Assembly: GCA_900555915.1 (NCBI GenBank)
Contig: USNC01000082.1
Coordinates: forward strand, 1-6,462
From: an uncultured Porphyromonadaceae bacterium
GTDB taxonomy: Bacteria > Bacteroidota > Bacteroidia > Bacteroidales > Muribaculaceae
Length of the DNA: 6,462 nt
Reading direction: 5' to 3'
The notes below the pieces were generated by a model. That model searched no databases, was not told the origin of the DNA, and worked only from the letters and a program-made list of their open reading frames with translations. How positions within the stretch are numbered: position 1 is the stretch's first letter; every line of letters begins with the position of its first letter. This document shows, one piece after another, positions 1 through 6,413 of the stretch. Made by a program: the position numbers and the translations under genes.

Positions 1-18
1 GATGTGTATAAGAGACAG
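1..18 (+). other. Untrimmed Nextera (Tn5) mosaic-end adapter
   Basis: Bases 1-18 equal the last 18 of the 19 bases of the Tn5 mosaic end used in Nextera libraries (AGATGTGTATAAGAGACAG). This is library sequence, not genome. It stays open in the frame of the following gene and translates as DVYKRQ, so a caller using the GTG at position 4 makes a false N-terminus MYKRQ. Genuine sequence starts at about base 19. Confidence 0.97.
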
Positions 19-540
19 GGGCTGCGCATGGCGCGTGGCAAGTATGTGGTTTTTCTCAATTCCGGCGACCGTTTTCATGATTCCGGCACACTCTCCCTGT
101 ATGCGGCCGCGATCGCCAAGAAAAATCCCGACATCATATATGGCGACACCTGCCTGATGGATATCTCGGGCAACATAAAGGGGCCGCGCCATCTTTCAGC
201 GCCGTCGATACTCACGTCCGACAGTTTTTCAAGGGGAATGCTTATCTGCCACCAGTCCTTCATGGTACGCAAGGCGATAGCTCCGCATTATGACACCGAC
301 TACCGTTTCTCGGCCGACTATGACTGGACCATACGCTGCATAAAGGCGTCGCGTCCCGGCGGGCGGGTGAACCTGCACGCGGTGGTCACAGACTATCTTA
401 CCGACGGCCTCACCGACCGCAACAAGCGGGCCTCGCTGATGGAGCGTTTCCGCATCATGGCCGCGCACTATGGAATGATGCGCGCGATAGCGTCGCATCT
501 CTCGTTCATTCCGCGTGCGCTGAAAAGGGGCAAACTCTGA
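19..540 (+). CDS. Family 2 glycosyltransferase, N-terminus missing (partial)
   Basis: This is the C-terminal 173 residues of a GT-A fold family 2 glycosyltransferase, resembling the WcaE-like enzymes that move a sugar from a nucleotide donor during capsule, O-antigen or exopolysaccharide synthesis at the inner membrane. The stretch GLRMARGKYVVFLNSGD near the break matches the family pattern NKGIxxAxGxxxxFLNSGD, where SGD sits at the metal-binding DxD position. Further on are IYGD, the acceptor-side ICHQSFMVRK, and ADYDWTIRCIK, the usual acidic segment near the catalytic base. The C-terminus is basic and has no obvious membrane segment. The first roughly 80-90 residues of the nucleotide-binding half are lost because the insert begins at an adapter junction, so no real start can be given. 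The stop at 538-540 is genuine. dcp begins 27 bases later, so the two may share a transcript, though their functions are unrelated. Family assignment is firm; donor and acceptor cannot be read. Confidence 0.88.
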   Translation, partial: GLRMARGKYVVFLNSGDRFHDSGTLSLYAAAIAKKNPDIIYGDTCLMDISGNIKGPRHLSAPSILTSDSFSRGMLICHQSFMVRKAIAPHYDTDYRFSADYDWTIRCIKASRPGGRVNLHAVVTDYLTDGLTDRNKRASLMERFRIMAAHYGMMRAIASHLSFIPRALKRGKL

Positions 541-567
541 CAAACAACTCAAACAACATAAAGACAC

Positions 568-2736
568 ATGAAAAAAATCCTGAATCTCGCAGCCTCCGCG
601 CTGGTGGCTGCGTCGCCCATGGCAGTCATGGCCGACACCAATCCTATGCTTCAGCCTTACCCGGCGAAGTATGAGATACCACCTTTCGAGCAGATAAAGA
701 CGTCCGACTTCATACCGGCCATAAAGGCCGGAATCGAGGAGCAGGACCGCAATCTCGACCGGATAATCCGCAACCGCGCCACTCCCGATTTTGAGAACAC
801 CATTCTCCCGCTGGAGAATCTTTCCCCGATTCTGGAGCGCGTGTCGGGAATATTCTATCACTACGACAGCTGCATGAAGACCGATGAGTTCGCAGCCGTG
901 GCCGAGGAGGCAATCCCGCTTCTCAACGACGCGAGCAACCGCGTGATGCTCAACCAGCCCCTCTTCGACAGGATAAGGTCGGTATATGAGATGCGCGACA
1001 AGATGAAACTCACTCCCGTGCAGAAACGCCTGGTGGAGAAATACTACCGTCAGTTTGCCGAGCAGGGGGCCGCTCTCTCCCCGGAGAAAAAGGAGGAACT
1101 TGTGAAGATCAACGACGAACTGTCGCGTCTCTTCATCCAGTTCAACAAGAACCTGCTCACGGCCACAAATGAATTTTTTGTGACTGTCTATGACAAGGCG
1201 GACCTCGCCGGACTTCCCGACAATGTGGTGGCGGCGGCGGCCGAGGAGGCCACAGCCAAGGGTCTCGACGGACTCTGGGTGTTCACCCTGCGCGCGCCGA
1301 GCCGTCTGCCGGTGCTTGAATCGGCCGACAACCGCGGCCTGCGCGAGGCTATCTACAAGGGATACGTGAATCTCGCAAGTTTCGGCAAGAACAGCAACTA
1401 TCCCGTCATCGAGCAGATCGTGAGGCTGCGTGCCGAGAAGGCAAAACTCATGGGCTTCGACAATTTCGCCCAGATGCAGACCTCTAAGGTGATGGCAAAG
1501 ACTCCGGAAGCCGCCGAGAATCTTCTCATGCAGGTATTCACCGAGTCTGTGAAGCGCTCGCGTGAGGAAGTGGCCGACATGCAGGCGTATGTCGACGCCA
1601 ACGGCGGAGGTTTCAAGATCGCGCCATGGGACTACTATTACTATGCCGGCAAGGTGAAGGAGCAGAAATTCGGTCTCAGCGACGCCGACATCCAGCCTTA
1701 CTTCTCGCTCGAGAATGTGAAGGAAGGTCTCTTCTGGTGTGCCGAGCGGCTCTACGGCATAAAACTCGTGGAGATGCCCGACGCTCCCAGATATATGGAT
1801 GAAGTCACTGTCTACGACGTGCAGGATGCGAAGACCGGCGAACATATCGCAGTCTTCATGACCGACTATTTCCCGCGCGACTCCAAAGTGCAGGGAGCAT
1901 GGATGGAGCAGATGCAGAGCGCGGGTATCTACGGTGACGGAGAGAAGAAGCGTCCCATCGTCTACAACGTGTGCAACTTCTCGCGTCCCGCAGGCGATGT
2001 GCCCGCGCTTCTCACTCTCGATGAGGTCGAGACAATGTTTCATGAGTTCGGCCACGGTCTGCAGGGTATGCTCGCCCGCTCCGAATATAAGTCGCTTGCC
2101 GGCACAAACGTAGACCGCGACGCCGTGGAACTTCCGTCGCAGCTCAACGAGCACTGGGCCACCGCCCCCGAGGTGCTGCGCCACTACGCGAAGCACTACA
2201 AGACCGGCGAGCCTATGAGCGAGGAGATGATTCAGAAGATACAGGATGCCGCCAAATTCAACCAGGGCTTCGTGACGACTGAACTCGCCGGCGCCGCGCT
2301 GCTCGACCTCGCCTGGGGCAGGACCGACGGCAATGGCGTAGATGTGCCCGGTTTCGAGGCTGCGTTTGCCGAGAAGATAGGTATGCCGGATGAAATCACC
2401 TACCGCTACCGTTCGCCTTATTTCAAGCACGTATTCGGCGACGACGGCTACGCATCGGGATATTACACTTATCTCTGGGCCCAGGTGCTTGAGGCAGACG
2501 CGTGGGAGACATTCCAGAAGAAGGGAATCTTCGACAGGAAGACCGCCGACGTCTATAAGAAGAATATCCTTGAGTCGGGCGACGACAAGGACGCCACCGA
2601 ACTCTTCCGTGACTTCAGCGGCCACACTCCCGACGTGCACGCCCTGCTGCGTCTCCGCGGCTTCGAGCCCTCCTACGATGCGCTGCCCGTGCAGAAGAAA
2701 GTGGAGAAGAAGGTAAATAAGAAGACAAGGAAATAA
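568..2736 (+). CDS. dcp: Peptidyl-dipeptidase Dcp, M3 family zinc metallopeptidase, exported
   Basis: This 722-residue protein is a complete M3A peptidase. Dcp enzymes release dipeptides from the C-terminus of short peptides and help degrade peptides from protein turnover. The zinc site is visible: HEFGH at residues 492-496, with E493 as catalytic base, and the third ligand E521 in GTNVDRDAVELPSQLNEHW. That GTNxxRD...PSQxNEHW form favours Dcp over oligopeptidase A. The substrate-binding segment YFKHVFGDDGYASGYYTYLW (618-637) carries the expected His and Tyr residues. Residues 1-22 form a signal peptide (MKK, hydrophobic core, AVMA before D23) without a lipobox, so a periplasmic location is inferred. 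The ATG at 568 is preferred because it begins this signal peptide and has an A-rich Bacteroidota leader. The length fits the family (E. coli Dcp is about 680 residues). The last 14 residues (709-722) are an unusual lysine-rich tail of xKK[VT] repeats. Confidence 0.95.
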   Translation: MKKILNLAASALVAASPMAVMADTNPMLQPYPAKYEIPPFEQIKTSDFIPAIKAGIEEQDRNLDRIIRNRATPDFENTILPLENLSPILERVSGIFYHYDSCMKTDEFAAVAEEAIPLLNDASNRVMLNQPLFDRIRSVYEMRDKMKLTPVQKRLVEKYYRQFAEQGAALSPEKKEELVKINDELSRLFIQFNKNLLTATNEFFVTVYDKADLAGLPDNVVAAAAEEATAKGLDGLWVFTLRAPSRLPVLESADNRGLREAIYKGYVNLASFGKNSNYPVIEQIVRLRAEKAKLMGFDNFAQMQTSKVMAKTPEAAENLLMQVFTESVKRSREEVADMQAYVDANGGGFKIAPWDYYYYAGKVKEQKFGLSDADIQPYFSLENVKEGLFWCAERLYGIKLVEMPDAPRYMDEVTVYDVQDAKTGEHIAVFMTDYFPRDSKVQGAWMEQMQSAGIYGDGEKKRPIVYNVCNFSRPAGDVPALLTLDEVETMFHEFGHGLQGMLARSEYKSLAGTNVDRDAVELPSQLNEHWATAPEVLRHYAKHYKTGEPMSEEMIQKIQDAAKFNQGFVTTELAGAALLDLAWGRTDGNGVDVPGFEAAFAEKIGMPDEITYRYRSPYFKHVFGDDGYASGYYTYLWAQVLEADAWETFQKKGIFDRKTADVYKKNILESGDDKDATELFRDFSGHTPDVHALLRLRGFEPSYDALPVQKKVEKKVNKKTRK

Positions 2737-2787
2737 TTTAGACATTGTCCAAATTAACCGCCGACGGGTCAGAATTACGTGGGAATG

Positions 2788-2819
2788 TTTGGGAATTTGT
2801 GGATTTAGGTTTAAATTTG
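2788..2819 (+). promoter_or_regulatory. Bacteroidota sigma-70-type promoter for the ferredoxin gene
   Basis: TTTG at 2788-2791 and TAAATTTG at 2812-2819, separated by 20 bases, match the Bacteroidota -33 (TTTG) and -7 (TAnnTTTG) consensus. A second TTTG at 2796-2799 is too close to serve as well. The predicted start of transcription near 2825 gives an A-rich leader of about 40 bases before the ATG at 2868, with no Shine-Dalgarno, as is typical for well-expressed genes in this phylum. Upstream, 2737-2787 shows no convincing terminator for dcp. Confidence 0.75.
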
Positions 2820-2867
2820 CACTGCAAAAAGCAAGAAACAAGTTAAACATCTAAAAATAATACAACT

Positions 2868-3035
2868 ATGGCTTATGTAATTGGCGACAACTGCGTGGCA
2901 TGTGGCACATGCCAGAGCGTATGTCCGACTGACTCTATCAGCGAGGGCGACATCTACCACATCAACCCGGACACTTGCATCGACTGCGGCAGCTGCGCAC
3001 AGGTTTGCCCCAGCGACGCTATCTCTGAAGGCTGA
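2868..3035 (+). CDS. 2[4Fe-4S] ferredoxin, 55 residues
   Basis: This is a short bacterial-type ferredoxin, a soluble cytoplasmic electron carrier that serves enzymes such as pyruvate:ferredoxin oxidoreductase, hydrogenase or Rnf in anaerobes. Translation from the ATG at 2868 gives a 55-residue acidic protein beginning MAYVIGDNC and ending with TGA at 3033-3035. Two complete CxxCxxCxxxCP motifs are present: C9, C12, C15, C19-P20 and C37, C40, C43, C47-P48. The two halves resemble each other (CVACGTCQSVCP and CIDCGSCAQVCP), as expected for this internally duplicated fold. The usual family length is about 55-60 residues, so the gene is complete. It has its own promoter and a strong terminator just downstream, so it is probably a monocistronic, highly expressed gene. 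The specific redox partners cannot be told from this window. Longer overlapping frames here are shadows. Confidence 0.96.
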   Translation: MAYVIGDNCVACGTCQSVCPTDSISEGDIYHINPDTCIDCGSCAQVCPSDAISEG

Positions 3036-3060
3036 TCGCCTGCCTGATGTAAAGGCAAAG

Positions 3061-3097
3061 CGGCTCTTCCCCTTGCGGGAGGAGCCGTATTCTTTTT
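3061..3097 (+). terminator. Rho-independent terminator of the ferredoxin gene
   Basis: An 11-bp stem pairs 3061-3071 (CGGCTCTTCCC) with 3077-3087 (GGGAGGAGCCG), with one G·T pair and a 5-base loop CTTGC. It is followed by the T-rich stretch TATTCTTTTT at 3088-3097. It starts 25 bases after the ferredoxin stop, in the right orientation and position to end that transcript. Confidence 0.88.
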
Positions 3098-3116
3098 GCG
3101 CGAAGCGCAAAAAGAA
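3090..3116. repeat. Perfect 12-bp inverted repeat next to the terminator
   Basis: TTCTTTTTGCGC (3090-3101) and GCGCAAAAAGAA (3105-3116) are exact reverse complements around a GAA loop. The left arm includes the T-tract of the preceding terminator. In RNA it would form a second stable hairpin directly after the first. It could be a transcript-end protector, an alternative terminator stem, or a chance palindrome; the sequence does not decide. Confidence 0.8.
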
Positions 3117-3119
3117 AAC

Positions 3120-3154
3120 TTAAGGGTTAAGGGTGAAGGGTTAAGGGTTTAAGG
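3120..3154 (+). repeat. Degenerate TTAAGGG heptamer array with G-quadruplex motif
   Basis: Five tandem 7-base units run TTAAGGG, TTAAGGG, TGAAGGG, TTAAGGG, TTTAAGG, with a further TGAA remnant after them. Bases 3124-3147 contain four GGG runs separated by loops of exactly four bases (TTAA, TGAA, TTAA). This meets the standard G3+N1-7 quadruplex pattern on the + strand. The array lies between the ferredoxin terminator and the dut promoter and contains no gene. Its function is unknown. Confidence 0.85.
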
Positions 3155-3197
3155 TGAATTTTTTTGTTATGGGGGCTTATAATCCGTTTTTTTTCAT

Positions 3198-3205
3198 TAA
3201 TTTTG
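3198..3205 (+). promoter_or_regulatory. Probable -7 promoter box upstream of dut
   Basis: TAATTTTG matches the Bacteroidota -7 consensus TAnnTTTG exactly and would start transcription near 3211, giving a leader of about 48 bases to the dut ATG. The -33 element is weak: the nearest upstream TTTG (3163-3166) is 31 bases away, farther than usual. A TATAAT at 3178-3183 is an alternative but lacks the TTTG part. This is likely the promoter of the dut operon. Confidence 0.55.
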
Positions 3206-3258
3206 CATATCCGCTGTGTGCGGAAAGAAGGGATGGGTGTCAGATATGGCAGAATGCA

Positions 3259-3699
3259 ATGATAGAGGTAAAGATAATCAACGAATCGGGCAATCCGTTG
3301 CCCTCATATGCCACTCCCGGCAGCGCCGGGATGGATCTCCGCGCGTGGCTGCCCGACGGCCCCGTCACTCTCGCTCCTCTCGGGCGCAGGCTTATCCCCA
3401 CCGGTGTCAGGCTTGAGATGCCCGAAGGCTGCGAATGCCAGATACGTCCGCGCAGCGGCCTGGCGGCGAAACATGGAATAACAGTGCTCAACACCCCCGG
3501 CACAATCGACAGCGACTACCGCGGCGAGATCGGAGTGATACTCGTCAATCTGAGTCAGGAGCCTTTCGTAGTGGCCGACGGAGAGAGGATATGCCAGATG
3601 GTGTTTGCCCGGGTGGAGCAGGTGCGGCTCACTCCCGCCGCCTCGCTCGGCGGCACGGAGCGTGGCGACGGAGGATTCGGTCATTCGGGCCGCTTCTGA
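3259..3699 (+). CDS. dut: dUTP diphosphatase (dUTPase)
   Basis: This enzyme hydrolyses dUTP to dUMP and diphosphate, keeping uracil out of DNA and supplying dUMP for thymidylate synthesis. It is a cytoplasmic homotrimer. The 146-residue protein shows all five trimeric dUTPase motifs in order: [10 protein letters not shown] (20-29), PRSGLA (64-69), [12 protein letters not shown] (81-92, with D84 the likely catalytic Asp), GERICQMVF (109-116 region) and the C-terminal [10 protein letters not shown] (135-144), which closes over the nucleotide. The ATG at 3259 is chosen because [10 protein letters not shown] is the normal family N-terminus and the length fits (E. coli Dut is about 151 residues). 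An upstream in-frame GTG at 3154 would add 35 unrelated residues and cross the repeat array and promoter. The TPR gene follows after 61 bases with no promoter or terminator seen between, so co-transcription is likely. Confidence 0.96.
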   Translation: MIEVKIINESGNPLPSYATPGSAGMDLRAWLPDGPVTLAPLGRRLIPTGVRLEMPEGCECQIRPRSGLAAKHGITVLNTPGTIDSDYRGEIGVILVNLSQEPFVVADGERICQMVFARVEQVRLTPAASLGGTERGDGGFGHSGRF

Positions 3700-3760
3700 C
3701 TAAAGTGCCGCACGGTTGTTTATAGTAAGTAACAGCATTCATTGAAAAACACATCCGCAT

Positions 3761-5581
3761 ATGCTCAGGAAAACTACAATCATACCCATTCTGGCGGCGC
3801 TCATGACCTTGGGCGCCACTTTGGGATTCGCCGCGCGGCAGCGCGCGCCGCAGGAAGATACGCGCCATGCCAAAGCCCGGTATTACTACGTGGAGGGAAG
3901 CGTGGCCATGGCCGAAGGCCGCATGTCGGAAGCCTACGAACTGCTCCGGAAAGCGGTGCAGACAGATCCGGACTATCCGGAGGCCGCCTACAGCTACGCG
4001 CTGGTGAGGATGTCGCTAAGCAACGACACCCTCCAGTCGCCGGCCGAAGTGCGCCGCAGCATCGAAATGATGCGCCCGTTTGTCGACGCTTATCCTGAAG
4101 AGACGGGCGAGGCGATGAACTATTCGTTTCTCGCCGCGAGAGCGGGCGACATGGACGAGGCCATACGTGTGGCCGAGCGTACCGACACGCTCGCCCCCGA
4201 CCTCACAGGCACTCTCCTTCAGCTGGCGCAATACTACAGCATCCGCCGCGACTTCGACAAGGCTATCAGGATGCTCGAGCGCTATGAGCGCATCGAGGGG
4301 AGCGATCCCGAACTCGCCCTCCGCCGCTTCTCGCTGATGCTGAGCAAGGGCGACACCGTGGGGCTGCTCAGCGAGAGCCGCAGATTGGTGGCCGAGAATC
4401 CGGTGAATTCCGACTACATGCTCATAAGAGGAAACGTGTTTGAGGCCATCGAGATGCCCGACTCCGCTCTCCGCTGCTATCTTCAGGCCGAGAGCATGGA
4501 TCCCGACGACGGGCGTCCGAAGCTCACTCTCGCCAACTATTATCTCGAGCGCGGAGATTCCGCCGCCTATGATGTCAAGAGCCGAGAGGCGCTGCTGAGC
4601 GAGAACATCATGCTTGATGAGAAGCTGCAGATGATGACGCGGTATATGCAGAACATCATAGCCGATTCGGCCGACACCGCGCGCGGAACGCGCCTGTTTG
4701 ACGGTCTGCTCGGCCAGTATCCCCACGAGCCGCGGCTGCTCGATCTCGGAGCCCAGTATTTCGCGGCCACCGACAATCTTGAACGCGCCGAGGAACTGAT
4801 GGCCTATGCCACCGACCTCGATCCCGACAATCCCGACTACTGGCTGAGACTTGCAAGTTTCTATTTCTCCGATCAGAAATACTCCCTTTCGCAGGATGCC
4901 GCCGAGCGCGGCATAGCCAGGCTTAAGGAGACTCCGCGCACACTGCTCTATATCCTCGGCGCCGCCGCGGTGATGAACGGGGAGTATGCCAAGGCGCGCG
5001 AGGTGTATCAGCGGCAGCTCGACATGGATATGCCGGGCACACTGCTCACCGACAGCGTCGACGCAGTCCTGAAGAAAGCCTCTTCGCTCGATTTCTCCAC
5101 TCTGGAGAAGATAGCGGGCATCTTCGCCATGGCGGGCGACTGCAGTTCGAAGCAGGACGACCTGCAGGCTGCGGTGCGCGAATATGAGGTGAGCGTGGCG
5201 CTCGACCCCACCAACATGATGTCGGCCAACAACTATGCGTTTTTCCTCGCCATAAGCGGCGGCGATCTCGACCGCGCCGAGGAACTGAGCCGCAAGGCCA
5301 CACAGGAGAATCCCGACAATCCCACATATCTCGACACCCTCGCCTGGATCCTTTACCTGAAGGGTCAATACGCGGATGCGCTCGAAATTCAGGAAAAGGT
5401 GGTGGAGATGGTAGACGGCGGCGATGAGAACACCGGCGAATACTGGGATCATCTCGGCGACATGCTCTTCCGCACAGGGCGGAAGCAGGAAGCGCTTGAA
5501 AGCTGGAAGAAAGCCAGGGCGCTGGGCAGCGACAATCCCGCGCTGGCCGAGAAGATAAGGACCAAAACCATTGTGCAATGA
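3761..5581 (+). CDS. Exported tetratricopeptide repeat (TPR) protein
   Basis: This is a 606-residue helical repeat protein with no enzyme motif; TPR arrays act as protein-binding scaffolds. Residues 1-25 look like a signal peptide (MLRKTT, hydrophobic core, GFAA before RQR) with no lipobox cysteine, so it is probably periplasmic. TPR-like units are visible around 39-72, 117-149, 151-184, 217-250, 326-356, 359-392, 395-424, 466-486, 487-520, 521-554 and 559-592. The best-formed ones are C-terminal (NNYAFFLAISGGDLDRAEELSRK, then YLDTLAWILYLKGQYADALE), with the typical Gly/Ala at helix packing positions and DPDNP turns. Residues 262-315 are less regular. The ATG at 3761 precedes the signal peptide directly. 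Its stop overlaps the next start as ATGA (5578-5581), which implies translational coupling with the DUF4292 gene. A shared envelope-assembly role is inferred from this coupling; the binding partner is unknown. Confidence 0.9.
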   Translation: MLRKTTIIPILAALMTLGATLGFAARQRAPQEDTRHAKARYYYVEGSVAMAEGRMSEAYELLRKAVQTDPDYPEAAYSYALVRMSLSNDTLQSPAEVRRSIEMMRPFVDAYPEETGEAMNYSFLAARAGDMDEAIRVAERTDTLAPDLTGTLLQLAQYYSIRRDFDKAIRMLERYERIEGSDPELALRRFSLMLSKGDTVGLLSESRRLVAENPVNSDYMLIRGNVFEAIEMPDSALRCYLQAESMDPDDGRPKLTLANYYLERGDSAAYDVKSREALLSENIMLDEKLQMMTRYMQNIIADSADTARGTRLFDGLLGQYPHEPRLLDLGAQYFAATDNLERAEELMAYATDLDPDNPDYWLRLASFYFSDQKYSLSQDAAERGIARLKETPRTLLYILGAAAVMNGEYAKAREVYQRQLDMDMPGTLLTDSVDAVLKKASSLDFSTLEKIAGIFAMAGDCSSKQDDLQAAVREYEVSVALDPTNMMSANNYAFFLAISGGDLDRAEELSRKATQENPDNPTYLDTLAWILYLKGQYADALEIQEKVVEMVDGGDENTGEYWDHLGDMLFRTGRKQEALESWKKARALGSDNPALAEKIRTKTIVQ

Positions 5582-6324
5582 AAAAGATACTGTCTCTCGC
5601 CATATTCCTGCTGGTGGCGGTGCTTCGGGCGGCCGCATTGCCGGCAGTCCCCGCCGAGGCCGACACGGCGGGCTGGGAACAGCTGTCGATGCAGGGGAAA
5701 CTCTCCATGGAGGGACTGCCCGTGAAGCCCTCCGTGAAAATCTTCATGAAGCGCGGCGAGTCGGTCATCATGTCGGCGCGCGCCCCATTTTTCGGCGAGG
5801 TGGTGAGAGTGGAGGTCAACTCCGATTCCATTACGGTCATCAACAAGCACACGCGCAGTTTCCTGTCGCATCCCATGTCGTCGGTGTTCGGCCAGGACTC
5901 GTGTGCCGTCTCCGACCTGCAGGACATACTGCTCGGCGAGGTCGCCTTCCCGGGCCATGGCCCGCTCACGCCCGACCTGGCAGTCCGTTCGGAACTGTCC
6001 GCGACAGCCGAGGGCGACATCTTCATGCTTCCCGAAGACTCCCTGCAGTATGAGGACGTGGAATACGGTTTTGTGCTCGATGCCGACGACGGGCAGCTTC
6101 TCACATTCGCCCTCATGCACCGCAAGACGGAATCGGTGGTGACGCTCGACTATCTGTATGGCGACGAAGGCTGGACTCTCGGTCTGCTTTTCGAGATCAA
6201 CGGTCATCCCGTAGAGGGGGAACTAACCCTTTCCTATCCCGACTATAATCCGACTCCGCTCGGTTTCACCGATGCAGCCGCACGCTATAAACGCACCGAT
6301 CTTAAAGGCCTGTTAAAATTCTGA
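5578..6324 (+). CDS. DUF4292 family protein, LolA/LolB-fold-like, exported
   Basis: This 248-residue protein resembles the Bacteroidota DUF4292 family, which belongs to the LolA/LolB-like lipoprotein-carrier superfamily and acts in the envelope; no reaction is established. Family-like traits are the opening strand pair LSMQGKLSMEGLPVKPSVKIFMKRGESVIMS split around 36-66, the segment ARAPFFGEVVRVEVNSDSI (67-85), VINKHTRSFLS (87-97), and the C-terminal YKRTDLKGLLKF (237-248). Residues 1-26 form a signal peptide ending near PAVPA, but there is no lipobox cysteine. The only cysteine is C109, whereas many relatives in Bacteroides are lipoproteins. This form may therefore be soluble in the periplasm. 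The start is fixed by the MKK signal peptide and by the ATGA overlap with the TPR gene. The next gene begins 5 bases after the stop. Recognition is from remembered family features, not a database search. Confidence 0.82.
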   Translation: MKKILSLAIFLLVAVLRAAALPAVPAEADTAGWEQLSMQGKLSMEGLPVKPSVKIFMKRGESVIMSARAPFFGEVVRVEVNSDSITVINKHTRSFLSHPMSSVFGQDSCAVSDLQDILLGEVAFPGHGPLTPDLAVRSELSATAEGDIFMLPEDSLQYEDVEYGFVLDADDGQLLTFALMHRKTESVVTLDYLYGDEGWTLGLLFEINGHPVEGELTLSYPDYNPTPLGFTDAAARYKRTDLKGLLKF

Positions 6325-6329
6325 TTCAA

Positions 6330-6413
6330 ATGCAACACTTCCGTTTCCTACCGCTGCGCGCAGGCGCGCTCATGATGGCCGTGGCTTTCATGGCGGTGGC
6401 CGTCGTCCCCGAT
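6330..6413 (+). CDS. Partial exported protein, N-terminal 28 residues only; possibly an EnvC-like M23 peptidase
   Basis: ATG at 6330 opens a frame of 28 genuine codons, MQHFRFLPLRAGALMM followed by AVAFMAVAVVPD, which reads as a signal peptide (basic start, then an Ala/Val/Met-rich core). Genuine sequence ends at 6413 where the adapter begins. The adapter happens to continue the frame and supplies a TGA at 6450-6452, giving a false 40-residue ORF. The gene starts 5 bases after the DUF4292 stop, so it belongs to the same operon. In Bacteroidales the gene after DUF4292 is commonly an EnvC-like murein hydrolase activator of the M23 family. That identity comes from neighbourhood only; nothing in these 28 residues proves it. 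Confidence 0.6.

Noticed and set aside
1..18. Transposon end suggesting a mobile element (with 6414-6432)
   Set aside because: The Tn5 mosaic-end match in inverted orientation at the two tips looks like a transposon boundary. However, the attached read-2 adapter, i7 index and P7 start show that it is sequencing library adapter.
229..2850. 873-residue open frame on the minus strand across dcp
   Set aside because: It is the exact antisense of a well-supported peptidase gene in GC-rich, codon-biased DNA. Its product is rich in His, Leu, Val and Gly as expected for a shadow, shows no recognisable domain, and runs through the dcp-ferredoxin gap and the end of the glycosyltransferase gene.
2881..3123. 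80-residue plus-strand frame overlapping the ferredoxin
   Set aside because: It starts inside the ferredoxin in another frame, is low-complexity (Ala/Thr/Arg), and runs through the terminator hairpins. The ferredoxin frame has two perfect cluster motifs.
3154..3258. GTG-started extension of dut by 35 residues
   Set aside because: The extension begins in the repeat array, crosses the probable promoter and has no similarity to dUTPase N-termini. The ATG at 3259 gives the normal family start and length.
3700..3760. Possible promoter or terminator between dut and the TPR gene
   Set aside because: No TAnnTTTG box with a TTTG partner and no stable hairpin with a T-tract is visible in these 61 bases, so read-through is the simpler reading.
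4016..5638. 540-residue open frame on the minus strand across the TPR gene
   Set aside because: It is a shadow of the TPR gene caused by codon bias. It has no start context, no domain and no promoter, while the sense frame has a signal peptide and clear TPR periodicity.
5046..6125. 359-residue open frame on the minus strand over the TPR/DUF4292 junction
   Set aside because: It lies antisense to two coupled genes. Its Arg/Ser/Cys-rich composition, with no family-like motif, is typical of an out-of-frame reading.
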